From Bradyrhizobium manausense (GTDB lineage Bacteria > Pseudomonadota > Alphaproteobacteria > Rhizobiales > Xanthobacteraceae): 64,000 nucleotides of DNA. Both the position numbers and the translations under genes were made by a program. The stretch is from assembly GCF_018129685.1 (NCBI RefSeq), contig NZ_JAFCLG010000001.1:310001-374000 (forward strand), written 5' to 3'. Positions 19,229-28,362 of this stretch are shown piece by piece. The stretch's first letter is position 1. Each line of letters begins with the position of its first letter. Under the pieces are notes generated by a model. The model saw nothing but the letters and a program-made list of their open reading frames with translations, ran no database searches and was not told the origin of the DNA.

Positions 19229-19975
19229 TCAGCGGGAGGGGCGCCGCCGCTGGGCGGCTTTCGGCGCACTGCGGGTGCGGTCCGCCGGACCGATCGCGCC
19301 GGCCAGGAACAGCTTGATCGCCGCGCGCATCCGCTTCTCGGCGGCCTTGAACTCCATCGGCGTGCCGAACGTCGCCATGCGGTGCGTGTGGCCGACGACG
19401 ACATCGAGGAACACTTCCGCCGCGATCGTGGTGTCGTCGACGTCGAGCGCGCCTTGCGCGACGAGATGGTCGAAGAAGCGGGCCGTGGTCGCGACGGCCT
19501 TCAGCCAGCCTTCTTCCTTGCCGAGCTTGGCGACGTCAGGGAAGTTGATGGCCTGCGACGTCATCATGCGGCTGAAGGCTACGGCGTCGGGTCCGCAGGT
19601 AAAATTGAGCATCTCGCGACCGATCTCGATCAGTCGCGCTTCGACCGAGATATCGGCGGCGCTGCTGAGCTGCGTTTCTGCCGCAGCCGACAGCGGCGCA
19701 AGCCAGCGCGCGATCTCGCGGCGAAGCACGGCGGCAAAAAGCCCGCGCTTGTCGCCGTAGCGCGAATAGACCGTGGGCTTGCTGACGCGGGCCGCTTCCG
19801 CCACCGCATCGAGCGAGGTCGCGTCAAAACCACGGTCGAGGAACAGGCGGGTCGCGACCTCGATCAGGCGCTGATCGCGTTCGATCGCAGCGCTCTTGGT
19901 CGGCCGGCCGCCGCGCGACTTCGAGGTCTCGCGGCGTGGTGCTGGCGTTCTTGTCTTGGTCGCGGCCAATCCCAT
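19229..19975 (-). CDS. TetR/AcrR-family transcriptional regulator
   Basis: A 248-residue repressor-type regulator. A basic N-terminal tail (about 1-30, with 'SRGGRPTKS') precedes the TetR DNA-binding domain; the helix-turn-helix is at 53-76 (TSLDAVAEAARVSKPTVYSRYGDK). The C-terminal ligand domain is of the AefR/TetR_C type. The gene lies between a PepSY gene and a patatin gene on the same strand, both carrying one 21-bp palindrome upstream, so these are likely targets. Two direct copies of an 11-bp unit lie just before its start and may be involved in its own control. Confidence 0.9.
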   Translation of the reverse strand: MGLAATKTRTPAPRRETSKSRGGRPTKSAAIERDQRLIEVATRLFLDRGFDATSLDAVAEAARVSKPTVYSRYGDKRGLFAAVLRREIARWLAPLSAAAETQLSSAADISVEARLIEIGREMLNFTCGPDAVAFSRMMTSQAINFPDVAKLGKEEGWLKAVATTARFFDHLVAQGALDVDDTTIAAEVFLDVVVGHTHRMATFGTPMEFKAAEKRMRAAIKLFLAGAIGPADRTRSAPKAAQRRRPSR

Positions 19976-19987
19976 GCCCGATGATCT

Positions 19988-20009
19988 GCCAATGATTCGC
20001 CAATGATTC
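19988..20009. repeat. Tandem 11-bp direct repeat upstream of the TetR gene
   Basis: GCCAATGATTC occurs twice back to back, 13 bases before the regulator start, with a degenerate third copy (GCCCGATGATCT) at its 3' side. It could be an operator or a recent slippage product. Confidence 0.6.
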
Positions 20010-20132
20010 TTGCGCGATCGTGCCGGCGTTCATTGCTGTATAACGTGCAGCAACCGGGGCGTCATCGCGAATCTGGCCGGCTTGGCCGTATCGTCAACGG
20101 TCCCCGACCAAAGCCGTTCCGCAATGCGGATT

Positions 20133-21275
20133 TCACGGCATCCGCGAGGTCCAGGCCTGACCGCCCGCCGCCTTCTCGTAACCGTACTGATAAAGCGCCC
20201 GCATATAGCCGGTGTCGAACCCTTCGGACGGCGGGGCCGGATAATCACGCTCGATGTAGGAGAGATGGAAGCCGAGATGGTTGCGCTGGGCGAAATCATA
20301 GGTCGAGAAGATGATCGATCGCGTCTGCGATTGCGTGATCGCGGACAGGCTGCGTGAGGCGACATCGATCGTGCTGTTGGCGACGAGCTCGAAGTTGCGT
20401 TCGATCTTCTTGTTGACCAGGATGTAGATGTCCATCTTCGCATTGCCGGGCAGGCGTCCCTGCAGCAGCAGGGCTTCGGGCAGCGTCAGCACCGGCGCCG
20501 TCACCCCGCCGTCGACATGCATCTCCTGAAACCTGCGTCCCTGGCCCTCGGCCTCGATCAGGATCGGCGGAAATACGAGGGGAATGCTGGCTGAGGCCGC
20601 CATCACGTCGCGAAACAGCTTGAGCGCTTCGGGCGTGCCGACCGCGGCGATCTTGCCCATGTCCCAGATCGCGGTGCGCTGGGTGTCGAGATCCGTGGTC
20701 ACGATCAGCAGCCGTCGGCCCTTTGCGTTCTCGCGCGCGACTTGCGCCAGGATCTCGGGCCCGACATAGCGCGCCACCAGCTCACGCAGCCGGGTATTGC
20801 CGAACAGGCCGGAGCTGAACAGCACGCGCATGATGCTGGGATCGCTCAGCAGGCTCTCCGCAAGGCCGCTGGTGTAGAGCTCGCGAAGCGTGTCGTCATA
20901 TTGCGATCCGAGGAACGCAAAGGGTGCGATCAGGCCGCCGGTGCTCACGCCTGATACGACGGAGAAGGTCGGGCGGTTGCGCGCCGCGCTCCAGCCGTTC
21001 AGCACGCCGACGCCAAAGGCGCCGTCGGCCCCGCCGCCGGAGAGCGCCAGATAGGTTCTGCTGCCAGTCGCCTTGTCCTGCTCGAAGCTGAACTTCGTGA
21101 CGGGCTCGTCGGCATAGCGCCGCAGGCCGTCGATATCGAGCACGCGCGAGCTGCTCGCATCGGCCGCCGTATAGGGGGTGCGGGGGATCGAGGTGCAGGC
21201 GGCGAGCGCCAGGCTGCAGGCGAGGACCAGCGCCCGGATCAGGCGCCTCGTCCAGCCGTCGAACACGGTGGACAT
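20133..21275 (-). CDS. Patatin-like phospholipase lipoprotein
   Basis: A 380-residue lipolytic enzyme. Residues 9-27 form a lipoprotein signal (RTR-like basic start, hydrophobic core, LAAC with Cys27). The patatin domain shows the oxyanion loop GGGADG, the nucleophile elbow GVSTG (Ser111) and the catalytic Asp in 'HVDGG'. It should cleave acyl esters of lipids at the cell envelope. I chose the Met giving a normal lipoprotein signal; an in-frame Met 16 codons upstream would add an unusual leader. A TetR-type palindrome lies 100 bases upstream of this start. Confidence 0.88.
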   Translation of the reverse strand: MSTVFDGWTRRLIRALVLACSLALAACTSIPRTPYTAADASSSRVLDIDGLRRYADEPVTKFSFEQDKATGSRTYLALSGGGADGAFGVGVLNGWSAARNRPTFSVVSGVSTGGLIAPFAFLGSQYDDTLRELYTSGLAESLLSDPSIMRVLFSSGLFGNTRLRELVARYVGPEILAQVARENAKGRRLLIVTTDLDTQRTAIWDMGKIAAVGTPEALKLFRDVMAASASIPLVFPPILIEAEGQGRRFQEMHVDGGVTAPVLTLPEALLLQGRLPGNAKMDIYILVNKKIERNFELVANSTIDVASRSLSAITQSQTRSIIFSTYDFAQRNHLGFHLSYIERDYPAPPSEGFDTGYMRALYQYGYEKAAGGQAWTSRMP

Positions 21276-21374
21276 CTCGGTCGGACATGTCGGGAGGGGC
21301 ATTGGTCGGTGGCTGGCGATCACGCATTACGGCCGCCGGCGATCAGCCGCGGCGTCTCGTCCAGCCCCCGACGG

Positions 21375-21395
21375 AAAAACTATACTGTATCGTTT
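21375..21395. promoter_or_regulatory. 21-bp palindromic operator, copy 2
   Basis: AAAACTATAC-T-GTATCGTTTT, the same palindrome as at 19148-19168 apart from two bases. It lies in the gap between the divergent patatin and tgt genes, nearer the patatin start. Confidence 0.65.
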
Positions 21396-21497
21396 TGTTT
21401 ATCAAGCGGCCGGCGCATCACGTCAACGTCAACGCTGTCCCGATCTGGGGCATCGAGCGGGTTGATCGGGCTGGCCCGACACGCAATAAGCACCGCC

Positions 21498-22640
21498 ATG
21501 ACTGATACCGCCCTGCCCAATCAATTCGAACTGCTCGCCACTGACGGTGCCGCTCGCGCCGGCCGCCTGACCACGCCGCACGGCGTGGTGCGGACGCCGG
21601 CCTTCATGCCGGTCGGAACGGCAGGCGCCATGAAGGGCATGCACTGGCGCGAGGTGCGCGATGCCGGCGCCGACATCGTGCTCGGCAACACTTATCACCT
21701 GATGTTGCGTCCCGGCGCGGAGCGCATCAACGCCCTCGGCGGATTGCAGCGGTTCACCGGCTGGAACGGGCCGATGCTGACGGATTCCGGCGGGTTCCAG
21801 GTGATGTCGCTGTCGGACCTGCGCAAGATCAGCGAGCACGCCGTGACTTTCCGCTCGCATATCGACGGCGCCAAGATCGAGCTGTCGCCGGAGCGCTCGA
21901 TCGAGGTGCAGCGCCTGCTCGGCTCCGACATCGCGATGCAGATGGACGAATGCGTGCGTCTGCCGGCCGAGCGCGATGACATCGACCGCGCGATGCGCCT
22001 GTCGCTGCGCTGGGCCGAGCGCAGCAAGCGTGCCTTCGAGAGCGCGCCCGACGGCTACATGCTGTTCGGCATCGTGCAGGGTGGCGACATCCCGCAGCTG
22101 CGTCATGCGAGCGCGCAAGGCTTGGTCGAGATCGGCTTCCACGGCTATGCGATCGGCGGCCTCGCCGTTGGCGAGCCGCAGGCGGTCATGCTGGCGATGA
22201 TCGACGAGACCGCGCCGGCGCTGCCGGCCGATCGGCCGCGCTATCTGATGGGCGTTGGCACGCCCGACGACATTCTCGAAGCGGTCAAGCGCGGCGTCGA
22301 CATGTTCGATTGCGTGATGCCGACGCGCAATGGCCGGCACGGTGTTGCCTTCACACGTTTCGGCCAGGTCAATTTGCGCAACGCCCGCCACGCCGACGAT
22401 CCACGTCCCCTCGATGAGGAGAGCACATGGCCGTCGGCGCGCAACTACGCGCGCGCTTACCTTCACCATCTCGTCAAGGCGGGCGAGACGCTAGGGGCGA
22501 TGCTGCTGTCTGAGATCAATATCGCCTACTACCAGTTCCTGATGCAGGGCATCAGGGACGCGATCGCACGCGGAACATTCGACGAGTTCTATCGGCGTAC
22601 GCGCGAGGACTGGGCGAAGGGCGACATCGCCCCGTGCTAG
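21498..22640 (+). CDS. tgt: tRNA-guanine transglycosylase
   Basis: Tgt, 380 residues, swaps guanine 34 of certain tRNAs for preQ1, the step before QueA. General acid Asp96 ([12 protein letters not shown]) and nucleophile Asp271 ([13 protein letters not shown]) are present. The start is the Met of [10 protein letters not shown]; the frame continues upstream without similarity. Unusual: the zinc site is missing. Where other bacterial enzymes have C-x-C-x-x-C, this one has S309, W311 and A314 ([12 protein letters not shown]), and the fourth ligand His is Ile340 ([11 protein letters not shown]). All flanking residues are conserved, so the enzyme is probably active without zinc. Confidence 0.97.
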   Translation: MTDTALPNQFELLATDGAARAGRLTTPHGVVRTPAFMPVGTAGAMKGMHWREVRDAGADIVLGNTYHLMLRPGAERINALGGLQRFTGWNGPMLTDSGGFQVMSLSDLRKISEHAVTFRSHIDGAKIELSPERSIEVQRLLGSDIAMQMDECVRLPAERDDIDRAMRLSLRWAERSKRAFESAPDGYMLFGIVQGGDIPQLRHASAQGLVEIGFHGYAIGGLAVGEPQAVMLAMIDETAPALPADRPRYLMGVGTPDDILEAVKRGVDMFDCVMPTRNGRHGVAFTRFGQVNLRNARHADDPRPLDEESTWPSARNYARAYLHHLVKAGETLGAMLLSEINIAYYQFLMQGIRDAIARGTFDEFYRRTREDWAKGDIAPC

Positions 22641-22698
22641 AGCATGATCGGGGAAAGTAAAGCGCGTTGACGATTCAACCCGATCTCATCGCGCTTTG
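22639..22698. repeat. Dispersed palindrome after tgt
   Basis: Begins AGAGCATGATC and contains the inverted arms AAAGCGCGTTG and CATCGCGCTTT. The AGAGCATGATC start is typical of repeats scattered in Bradyrhizobium. It may also terminate tgt. Confidence 0.55.
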
Positions 22699-22706
22699 GA
22701 GCATCG

Positions 22707-22925
22707 CTAGTTGCACACGATCCGCTGCTTGACCGCGTGCTTGGTGACGAAGCCGTAGCCGCAATTGTCGCAGGTCCAGAGATAGCTGATCACGTGGTCT
22801 GACACATACGCAGACGCTTCGGCAGCGACCATGGAGTCGGCGCAGACGGGACAGGTGGGCAACTCGCTGCAACGCGGATCGCGGTGGTGCGCGATGGTCG
22901 GCAACACTTCAGCAAATGCTGACAT
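22707..22925 (-). CDS. Small zinc-ribbon-like protein
   Basis: A 72-residue protein with two cysteine pairs, CPVC (residues near 24-27) and CDNC (near 52-55), spaced like a zinc ribbon, in a sequence 'YLWTCDNCGYGFVTKH'. Start chosen at the Met before SAFAEV, which has GGGAGGT seven bases upstream. Likely cytosolic and metal-binding; function unknown. It stands alone, downstream of tgt on the opposite strand. Confidence 0.78.
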   Translation of the reverse strand: MSAFAEVLPTIAHHRDPRCSELPTCPVCADSMVAAEASAYVSDHVISYLWTCDNCGYGFVTKHAVKQRIVCN

Positions 22926-23051
22926 CGTGGTGACCTCCCTGCTTTGGAACCCCAATCTAACATAAGCAGAATCAGTTGACGAGGCTGCAACACGAATGTG
23001 TTGATTTTTCGTAATCGTCTCTGCTCCGGTACCCCCTCTGCGTTGGTTGGG

Positions 23052-23093
23052 GCTCTATCGCAACGCAAACAACAGTGTGCGTTGCGATAGAGC
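23052..23093. repeat. Perfect 16-bp inverted repeat
   Basis: GCTCTATCGCAACGCA and its exact complement flank a 10-base loop. It lies about 40 bases past the stop of the YVTN gene. No T run follows, so it is not a standard intrinsic terminator, though so strong a hairpin would protect or end a transcript. Confidence 0.7.
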
Positions 23094-23131
23094 GGATGAC
23101 GTTGTGTTGATCCGGTGTCGCGCGAAGCTGC

Positions 23132-24640
23132 TCAGGGTGCCTGCAGCTGCACTGGTTTCCCAATTTCGGTCATCGAGCCGGGCGCGATGACGAGATAGCG
23201 GCGAGAGTCCGGCGTGTCGCTCTGCACAATTTGTCGGATCGGACCCACCGCATTCACGATCGCCGATCCGGCGGGATTGGTCATGAAGGCGGCCAGAGGC
23301 TCGAGCGTCCCGCTGCCGTCGGGATGCATGGCAAGCGCCAGCACGTAATTGTGTTTCGGCTCGAGCCCCGTCGCTGCGGCCTGCAGGACCTGTAACAGGC
23401 CCTGGTCGAACAGGCTGACGCTGGTCAGGGCCTTCGTTCTTTCCGAAACCGGACCGACCGGAGCCATGGCGACATGCGCGACCTGGCCGGCAATGCCGAG
23501 CTGCTGCAAATTCGTCGCTTCCGGACTCGTTGTCTCGTCCATGACGCTCATGGCGGCGTTTCCGGACTCGCGTACCGTCGGTACTGCGTCCGGGACGTAG
23601 GCGACGGCCTGGGGCGCCTGGCCGATCGGGATGTTCGCGATGACACGGTTCGTGAGCGTGTCGATAGCGGTCAGCTGGTCGTCATTCTCCAATCCGACAT
23701 AGACCCGCGAACCGTCGCCCGACGGCCAGATGCCATGCGGCAGCTTGCCGACCGGGATCGTCGCAACCTTGGAGAAATCGTCGGTGCGGTACACTTGGAT
23801 CTCGTTCAGGCCACCGACGGTGATGTAGGCGAATTGTCCATTGGCGTTGCGGACGATGTTGACGTGATTGGTGATCGGGCCGGTCTCAAGCGTCTTGATC
23901 AGGTTGAAGGGAGGGCGGGCATCGAACACCTGCGCCTTGCCGGTATCCTTCAACGTGAACCATACCTGCGCCCCGTCAGGCGTAGCCGCCAGATCAGGGC
24001 AGAACGGGCTCGCCTGAGAGACCTTGCCGACGATGGCGTGATCGGCCACGGAGATGACGGCGATCTCCGGATTGAACGACGAGCAGACATAGCCGTATTT
24101 GCCGTCGGGTGAGAAGATTTGCATCCCCGGTCCGTTCGCCACCACGATCCGCGTCTTCTCCTCATAGCTGGCGGGATCGAGAACCGCGACGTAATTCTCG
24201 CCGCGCACGGTCACCCAGACCTCCTTGCCGTCAGGCGTGAAGAAGGCTTCATGCGGCGAGCGGCCGACATAGGTCGTGTGCTTGACCATGTTGGTCGCGG
24301 TGTCGATGAACGTCACCGAGTTGGATCCGACCGACACCACGGCCAGCGTGCGATGGTCGGGCGAAAAACCCATGCCATGCACGAGCAGCTGTCCCCGGTA
24401 GAGCGGGCTGAAGTTTGCCGGCGAGGTCGCGCCCAGTCTGATGACGCCAAGCAGCTTGTTGTCGGCGGGATCGGTGACCGAGACCGTATTGGAGAATTGC
24501 TCGGCCGCGTACACCCGGTCGTGGTGGCTGACGGGAATGTCGGCTACGGTCGAGGAACCTGGCGCCTGTCCGCTCTCGGCCGGCATCGTCGAAAGACCTG
24601 ACAAGCAAAGCGCGGCTGTTAGCGCGAGAATTCGCTTCAT
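23132..24640 (-). CDS. Secreted YVTN-type beta-propeller protein
   Basis: A 502-residue exported protein: signal peptide (MKRILALTAALCLSGLSTMPA), then repeated beta-propeller blades of the YVTN/surface-antigen type ('DRVYAAEQFSNTVSVTDPADNKLLGVIRLG', 'NSVTFIDTATNMV', 'NYVAVLDPASYEE', 'QLTAIDTLTNRVIANIPIG'), then a separate C-terminal domain from about 385. Start chosen at MKRILAL with GAGGAG upstream. It follows a DUF305 gene by 13 bases and is surely cotranscribed. Such pairs occur in copper and metal-stress loci, so a periplasmic metal or redox role is plausible but not shown. Confidence 0.87.
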   Translation of the reverse strand: MKRILALTAALCLSGLSTMPAESGQAPGSSTVADIPVSHHDRVYAAEQFSNTVSVTDPADNKLLGVIRLGATSPANFSPLYRGQLLVHGMGFSPDHRTLAVVSVGSNSVTFIDTATNMVKHTTYVGRSPHEAFFTPDGKEVWVTVRGENYVAVLDPASYEEKTRIVVANGPGMQIFSPDGKYGYVCSSFNPEIAVISVADHAIVGKVSQASPFCPDLAATPDGAQVWFTLKDTGKAQVFDARPPFNLIKTLETGPITNHVNIVRNANGQFAYITVGGLNEIQVYRTDDFSKVATIPVGKLPHGIWPSGDGSRVYVGLENDDQLTAIDTLTNRVIANIPIGQAPQAVAYVPDAVPTVRESGNAAMSVMDETTSPEATNLQQLGIAGQVAHVAMAPVGPVSERTKALTSVSLFDQGLLQVLQAAATGLEPKHNYVLALAMHPDGSGTLEPLAAFMTNPAGSAIVNAVGPIRQIVQSDTPDSRRYLVIAPGSMTEIGKPVQLQAP

Positions 24641-24653
24641 TACAAATCTCCTC

Positions 24654-25067
24654 TTATTTGCGGAGCAGGGCGGCCGTGGTGGTCGGGGGCGGCGGCGGTT
24701 GATCGAGCGCGAGGCGCATGACCGCGATCTCCTGCTGCTGGTCGACGATGATTTCCTGTGCGATGCGGCGCAGGGTTTCGTTGCGGCCGTAACGCACTTC
24801 GGCCTGCGCCATCGCGATCGCACCGCGATGATGCGGGATCATCATCGCCGAGAAATCACGATCGACATCCCCCGATGGCGCGATATCCATGTCGCTCATC
24901 ATCCGGTGCATCGCGCTTCGGTTCTCAGCCATGAACGGCGCTTCGTCGCCGCATAGCTCGGACATCATCATCTGCGACGCCATATGCATGGGTTGGCTAC
25001 CGTACTTCGCGCCGCCGACGAATACGGCGGCGGCGAGGGGCAGGGCGACCATCACGGTTTTCAACAT
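24654..25067 (-). CDS. DUF305 periplasmic protein
   Basis: A 137-residue exported protein of the DUF305 family, recognised by the conserved 'DFSAMMIPHHRGAIAMAQAEVRYGRNETLRRIAQEIIVDQQQEI' region with HH (about 78-79) and many methionines (MHMASQMMM, MHRMMSDMD). DUF305 proteins resemble four-helix metal-binding proteins and are often linked to copper. N-terminal signal or anchor about 1-20. First gene of a two-gene unit with the YVTN propeller. Confidence 0.88.
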   Translation of the reverse strand: MLKTVMVALPLAAAVFVGGAKYGSQPMHMASQMMMSELCGDEAPFMAENRSAMHRMMSDMDIAPSGDVDRDFSAMMIPHHRGAIAMAQAEVRYGRNETLRRIAQEIIVDQQQEIAVMRLALDQPPPPPTTTAALLRK

Positions 25068-25081
25068 GAGAGGCTCCTCAG

Positions 25082-25260
25082 AGGTTCACTTTGCAACCGG
25101 CCAGGTTGGTAGAGCAGCGTCAGATTGTCTTCGAATGCCGGAATTCGGCGATGCGGCCGTTGGCCATCCGGTCGATATCGGTCGCGATGAAGTCGATTGT
25201 TTCGCCCTTGCGCCGCGCATACTGCCTTCGAGGTCGCCGGGATACACCTGAAAATGTCTG
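25082..25260 (-). pseudogene. Decayed SnoaL/ester-cyclase-like relic
   Basis: On the minus strand three short pieces in shifting frames match the C-terminal half of SnoaL-like cyclases in the right order: '[11 protein letters not shown]', then in another frame '[24 protein letters not shown]', then back in the first frame '[14 protein letters not shown]'. Two frame changes in about 150 bases, and no recognisable N-terminal half upstream, indicate a dead gene. Identification rests on family patterns remembered, not on a search. Confidence 0.5.
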
Positions 25261-25411
25261 CAAGCCGTTGAGTATCCGTGCGAATGCGAAATCCATTCAA
25301 ATGTTGGAAGTCGGTCGCAGGCGTCGCTATTGTGATTGCGCGGATATTGACAGTCGTGCGATCCATCAGCACGCGGGAAACGCCAGGAATCGTCGTAACA
25401 GGGAGTTGATC

Positions 25412-26377
<966 letters not shown>

Positions 26378-26380
26378 GAC

Positions 26381-26623
26381 ATGGCGGATCAACCACCGCG
26401 GCGGCCGCGCACGCTAGGCGATGCCAGGACCGAAGCCGAGGCGGCATTCAAGAAGGTGACCGCCAAGGTTGCCGCGCCCTTGCCGAAGCAGAACGTGGCG
26501 CCCGGGATCAAGGAGCAGGTCACGCTGCGCATCGACCAGGACGTGCTGGAGTTCTTCCAGGAGGGCGGCCCCGGCTGGCAGGACCGCATCAACGCGGCGC
26601 TGCGCAAGGCCGCGGGGAAGTAG
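26381..26623 (+). CDS. BrnA-type antitoxin-like protein without its toxin
   Basis: An 80-residue protein whose C-terminal half 'KEQVTLRIDQDVLEFFQEGGPGWQDRINAALRKA' matches the ribbon-helix-helix DNA-binding part of BrnA/DUF4415 antitoxins. BrnA normally follows and is coupled to the toxin gene brnT; here the gene before it is cysK and no BrnT-like frame is present. It may be a solitary regulator, perhaps of cysK, which ends three bases before it. Cotranscription is likely; the function is inferred. Confidence 0.82.
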   Translation: MADQPPRRPRTLGDARTEAEAAFKKVTAKVAAPLPKQNVAPGIKEQVTLRIDQDVLEFFQEGGPGWQDRINAALRKAAGK

Positions 26624-26678
26624 GCTCCGGTCAAGGCTGGTCCTCGGTGAGCTAGGTGGCGTCATCGTCGCAGCAACG

Positions 26679-26705
26679 AAAAAGCCCGGCGTGAGCCGGG
26701 CTTTT
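26679..26705. terminator. Bidirectional terminator
   Basis: Arms AGCCCGGC and GCCGGGCT with a GTGA loop, flanked by AAAA and TTTT, between the convergent BrnA-like and caspase-fold genes. Confidence 0.85.
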
Positions 26706-26726
26706 GGTTTGCAATCCAGCCTCGTC

Positions 26727-28151
26727 TTAGTGGCGGAACATGCCGCCCATCATGCCGCCGACCACACCGCCCATGAAGGCCGCGCCGGCATCGCCGCCGC
26801 CGCGGTGGCCGCCACCGCCGCCGCTGCTCTGTACGGGCGCGGCGCGACGGGCCGGCCTTGGGCCGTCGTCGCTCGCGGTCGTCGTCGACGCCACGATCTC
26901 GGAGAGCAGGGCCTTGTGCTGGAACTTGTTGAGGAAGCCCGTCGACGGGTAACCGCGGGCGGCCTGCCAGCGCTTGAGCACCGTGCGGGTGTCGTCGCTG
27001 AACACGCCGGTGACCTTGGTGTCGAAGCCGAGGCCGGTGAGACGGCGCTGCACGTCGCGGCGCTGGCCCTTGTCGAGGCCGATCTGGTCCTCGGTCAGCT
27101 GGGTGGCGTCATCGGTGAAGGTTGCGGGATCGACGCCGGCATTGAGGTTGCGGGTCGTGGTCGACGGTCCGTTCTGGATCGCGGCGAGCCGCGCCAGTGC
27201 CAGCGCCTTGAACTGGCCGTTCGGATAGGCCGACAGATAGGCGTTGAGCTCTTCAGGCTTGTTGGTTTCCTTCACCGAGCGCCAGTATTCGAGCTCGACA
27301 CCGTCGGAGCTGCTGGTCGCCACAGCCGTCGGCGCGCTGCTCGGGGCGGTCGGAGCGGCGTTGGCAACTTGCTGACCCGGCTGCGGCGGATTGAGATAGA
27401 CCGCGCCGATCAGATTGGTATGGCCCCAAGGCAGCTGTCCCTTGTGGGTTTCCTCATTGACCTGGGCGCGCACCGAGGTCATCGCCTGCTGGATCTCGAC
27501 GCCGGGCTTGGTGATGTTGTCGATCAGCGCGCGGGTGAACGGGCTGTTGTTGCCCTCCTGGCCGTCGAGCGCGGTCTGGCCCGGGCCGGTGGCGAACGCG
27601 ATCAGCGTGCCTTCGCCGGACTTCATCTCGGCAAGCCCGCTGCCGACATTGACGCTGCGGGTGGCCGAATTCGACTTGATCTTGGCGGCGAACGGGTTGT
27701 CGCGGCAGGCATCGAGGAACACCAGCTTCACCTTGGCATCGCCCATGGTCTGGTCGAGCGTGAGGTCGATGTTGATGGCGGCGCCAAGCTTGACGTCCAT
27801 CTCCGACTTGATGTCCGCATCGACGGGCAGGAGGTAGTTGGTGCCGCCGACGGCTATGCCGTGGCCGGCGTAGTAGAACACTGCGATGTCGGAGCCCTGT
27901 GCCTTGCGGCCGAAATCGAGGAGCTTTTCGGTCATCTGGTCGCGGGTGAGGTTCGATCCTTCGATCACCTCGAAGCCGACATTGCGCAGCGTCGATGCCA
28001 TCGCCTTGGCATCGATCGGCGGGTTCGGCAATTGCGCGACGTTCTTGTAGGCGCCGTTGCCGACGACGAAGGCGACGCGGCGGTCGGCCTTTGCGGCGCT
28101 GATCGACAGCGCCATGCACATCAGCGAAACGATGATGGTGAGAGTGCGCAT
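26727..28151 (-). CDS. Exported caspase-fold (C14) protein with peptidoglycan-binding-like domain
   Basis: A 474-residue protein: signal peptide (1-22, SISAAKADRR), caspase-like domain 25-260 with catalytic His97 (YYAGHGIAVG) and Cys149 (LDACRDNPF), a linker, then a region like a peptidoglycan-binding helical domain (about 370-435, 'VQRRLTGLGFDTKVTGVFSDDTRTVLKRWQAARGYPSTGFL') and a Gly/Met-rich tail. The start at MRTLTIIV gives a normal signal. Bacterial orthocaspases cleave after basic residues; the substrate is unknown. A CRP-like palindrome lies about 155 bases upstream. Confidence 0.9.
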   Translation of the reverse strand: MRTLTIIVSLMCMALSISAAKADRRVAFVVGNGAYKNVAQLPNPPIDAKAMASTLRNVGFEVIEGSNLTRDQMTEKLLDFGRKAQGSDIAVFYYAGHGIAVGGTNYLLPVDADIKSEMDVKLGAAINIDLTLDQTMGDAKVKLVFLDACRDNPFAAKIKSNSATRSVNVGSGLAEMKSGEGTLIAFATGPGQTALDGQEGNNSPFTRALIDNITKPGVEIQQAMTSVRAQVNEETHKGQLPWGHTNLIGAVYLNPPQPGQQVANAAPTAPSSAPTAVATSSSDGVELEYWRSVKETNKPEELNAYLSAYPNGQFKALALARLAAIQNGPSTTTRNLNAGVDPATFTDDATQLTEDQIGLDKGQRRDVQRRLTGLGFDTKVTGVFSDDTRTVLKRWQAARGYPSTGFLNKFQHKALLSEIVASTTTASDDGPRPARRAAPVQSSGGGGGHRGGGDAGAAFMGGVVGGMMGGMFRH

Positions 28152-28304
28152 CTGAATTCCCCAACAGAATCGAATGACGGGCAGCAACAAATTGGCGTCG
28201 AACCTACACGAAAGCACCCGGACTCGCGCTAGCAAAACGACTTATAACCCGACTGACCCAACCCATTGCCTTGCGATCGAGTGTGCCCGAAGGAAGGCGC
28301 TTAC

Positions 28305-28324
28305 AGCGTGATCCAAATCACGCT
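28305..28324. promoter_or_regulatory. CRP/FNR-like palindrome
   Basis: AGCGTGAT-CCAA-ATCACGCT, a perfect 8-bp inverted repeat containing GTGA-N6-TCAC, the core of CRP-family sites. It lies between the EamA-transporter stop and the caspase-fold gene, both minus strand, so the caspase-fold gene is the likely target. Confidence 0.5.
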
Positions 28325-28362
28325 CGACCACGCTGATGTGTCGCCTTAAGCCGCGTGGCGGT

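Noticed and set aside
26469..28232. Plus-strand open frame of 587 codons opposite the caspase-fold gene
   Set aside because: Antisense shadow; the coding strand carries a signal peptide and catalytic motifs.
28305..28324. FixK2/FNR box
   Set aside because: The FixK box is TTG-N8-CAA; this site is GTGA-N6-TCAC, so only a CRP-like label is justified.
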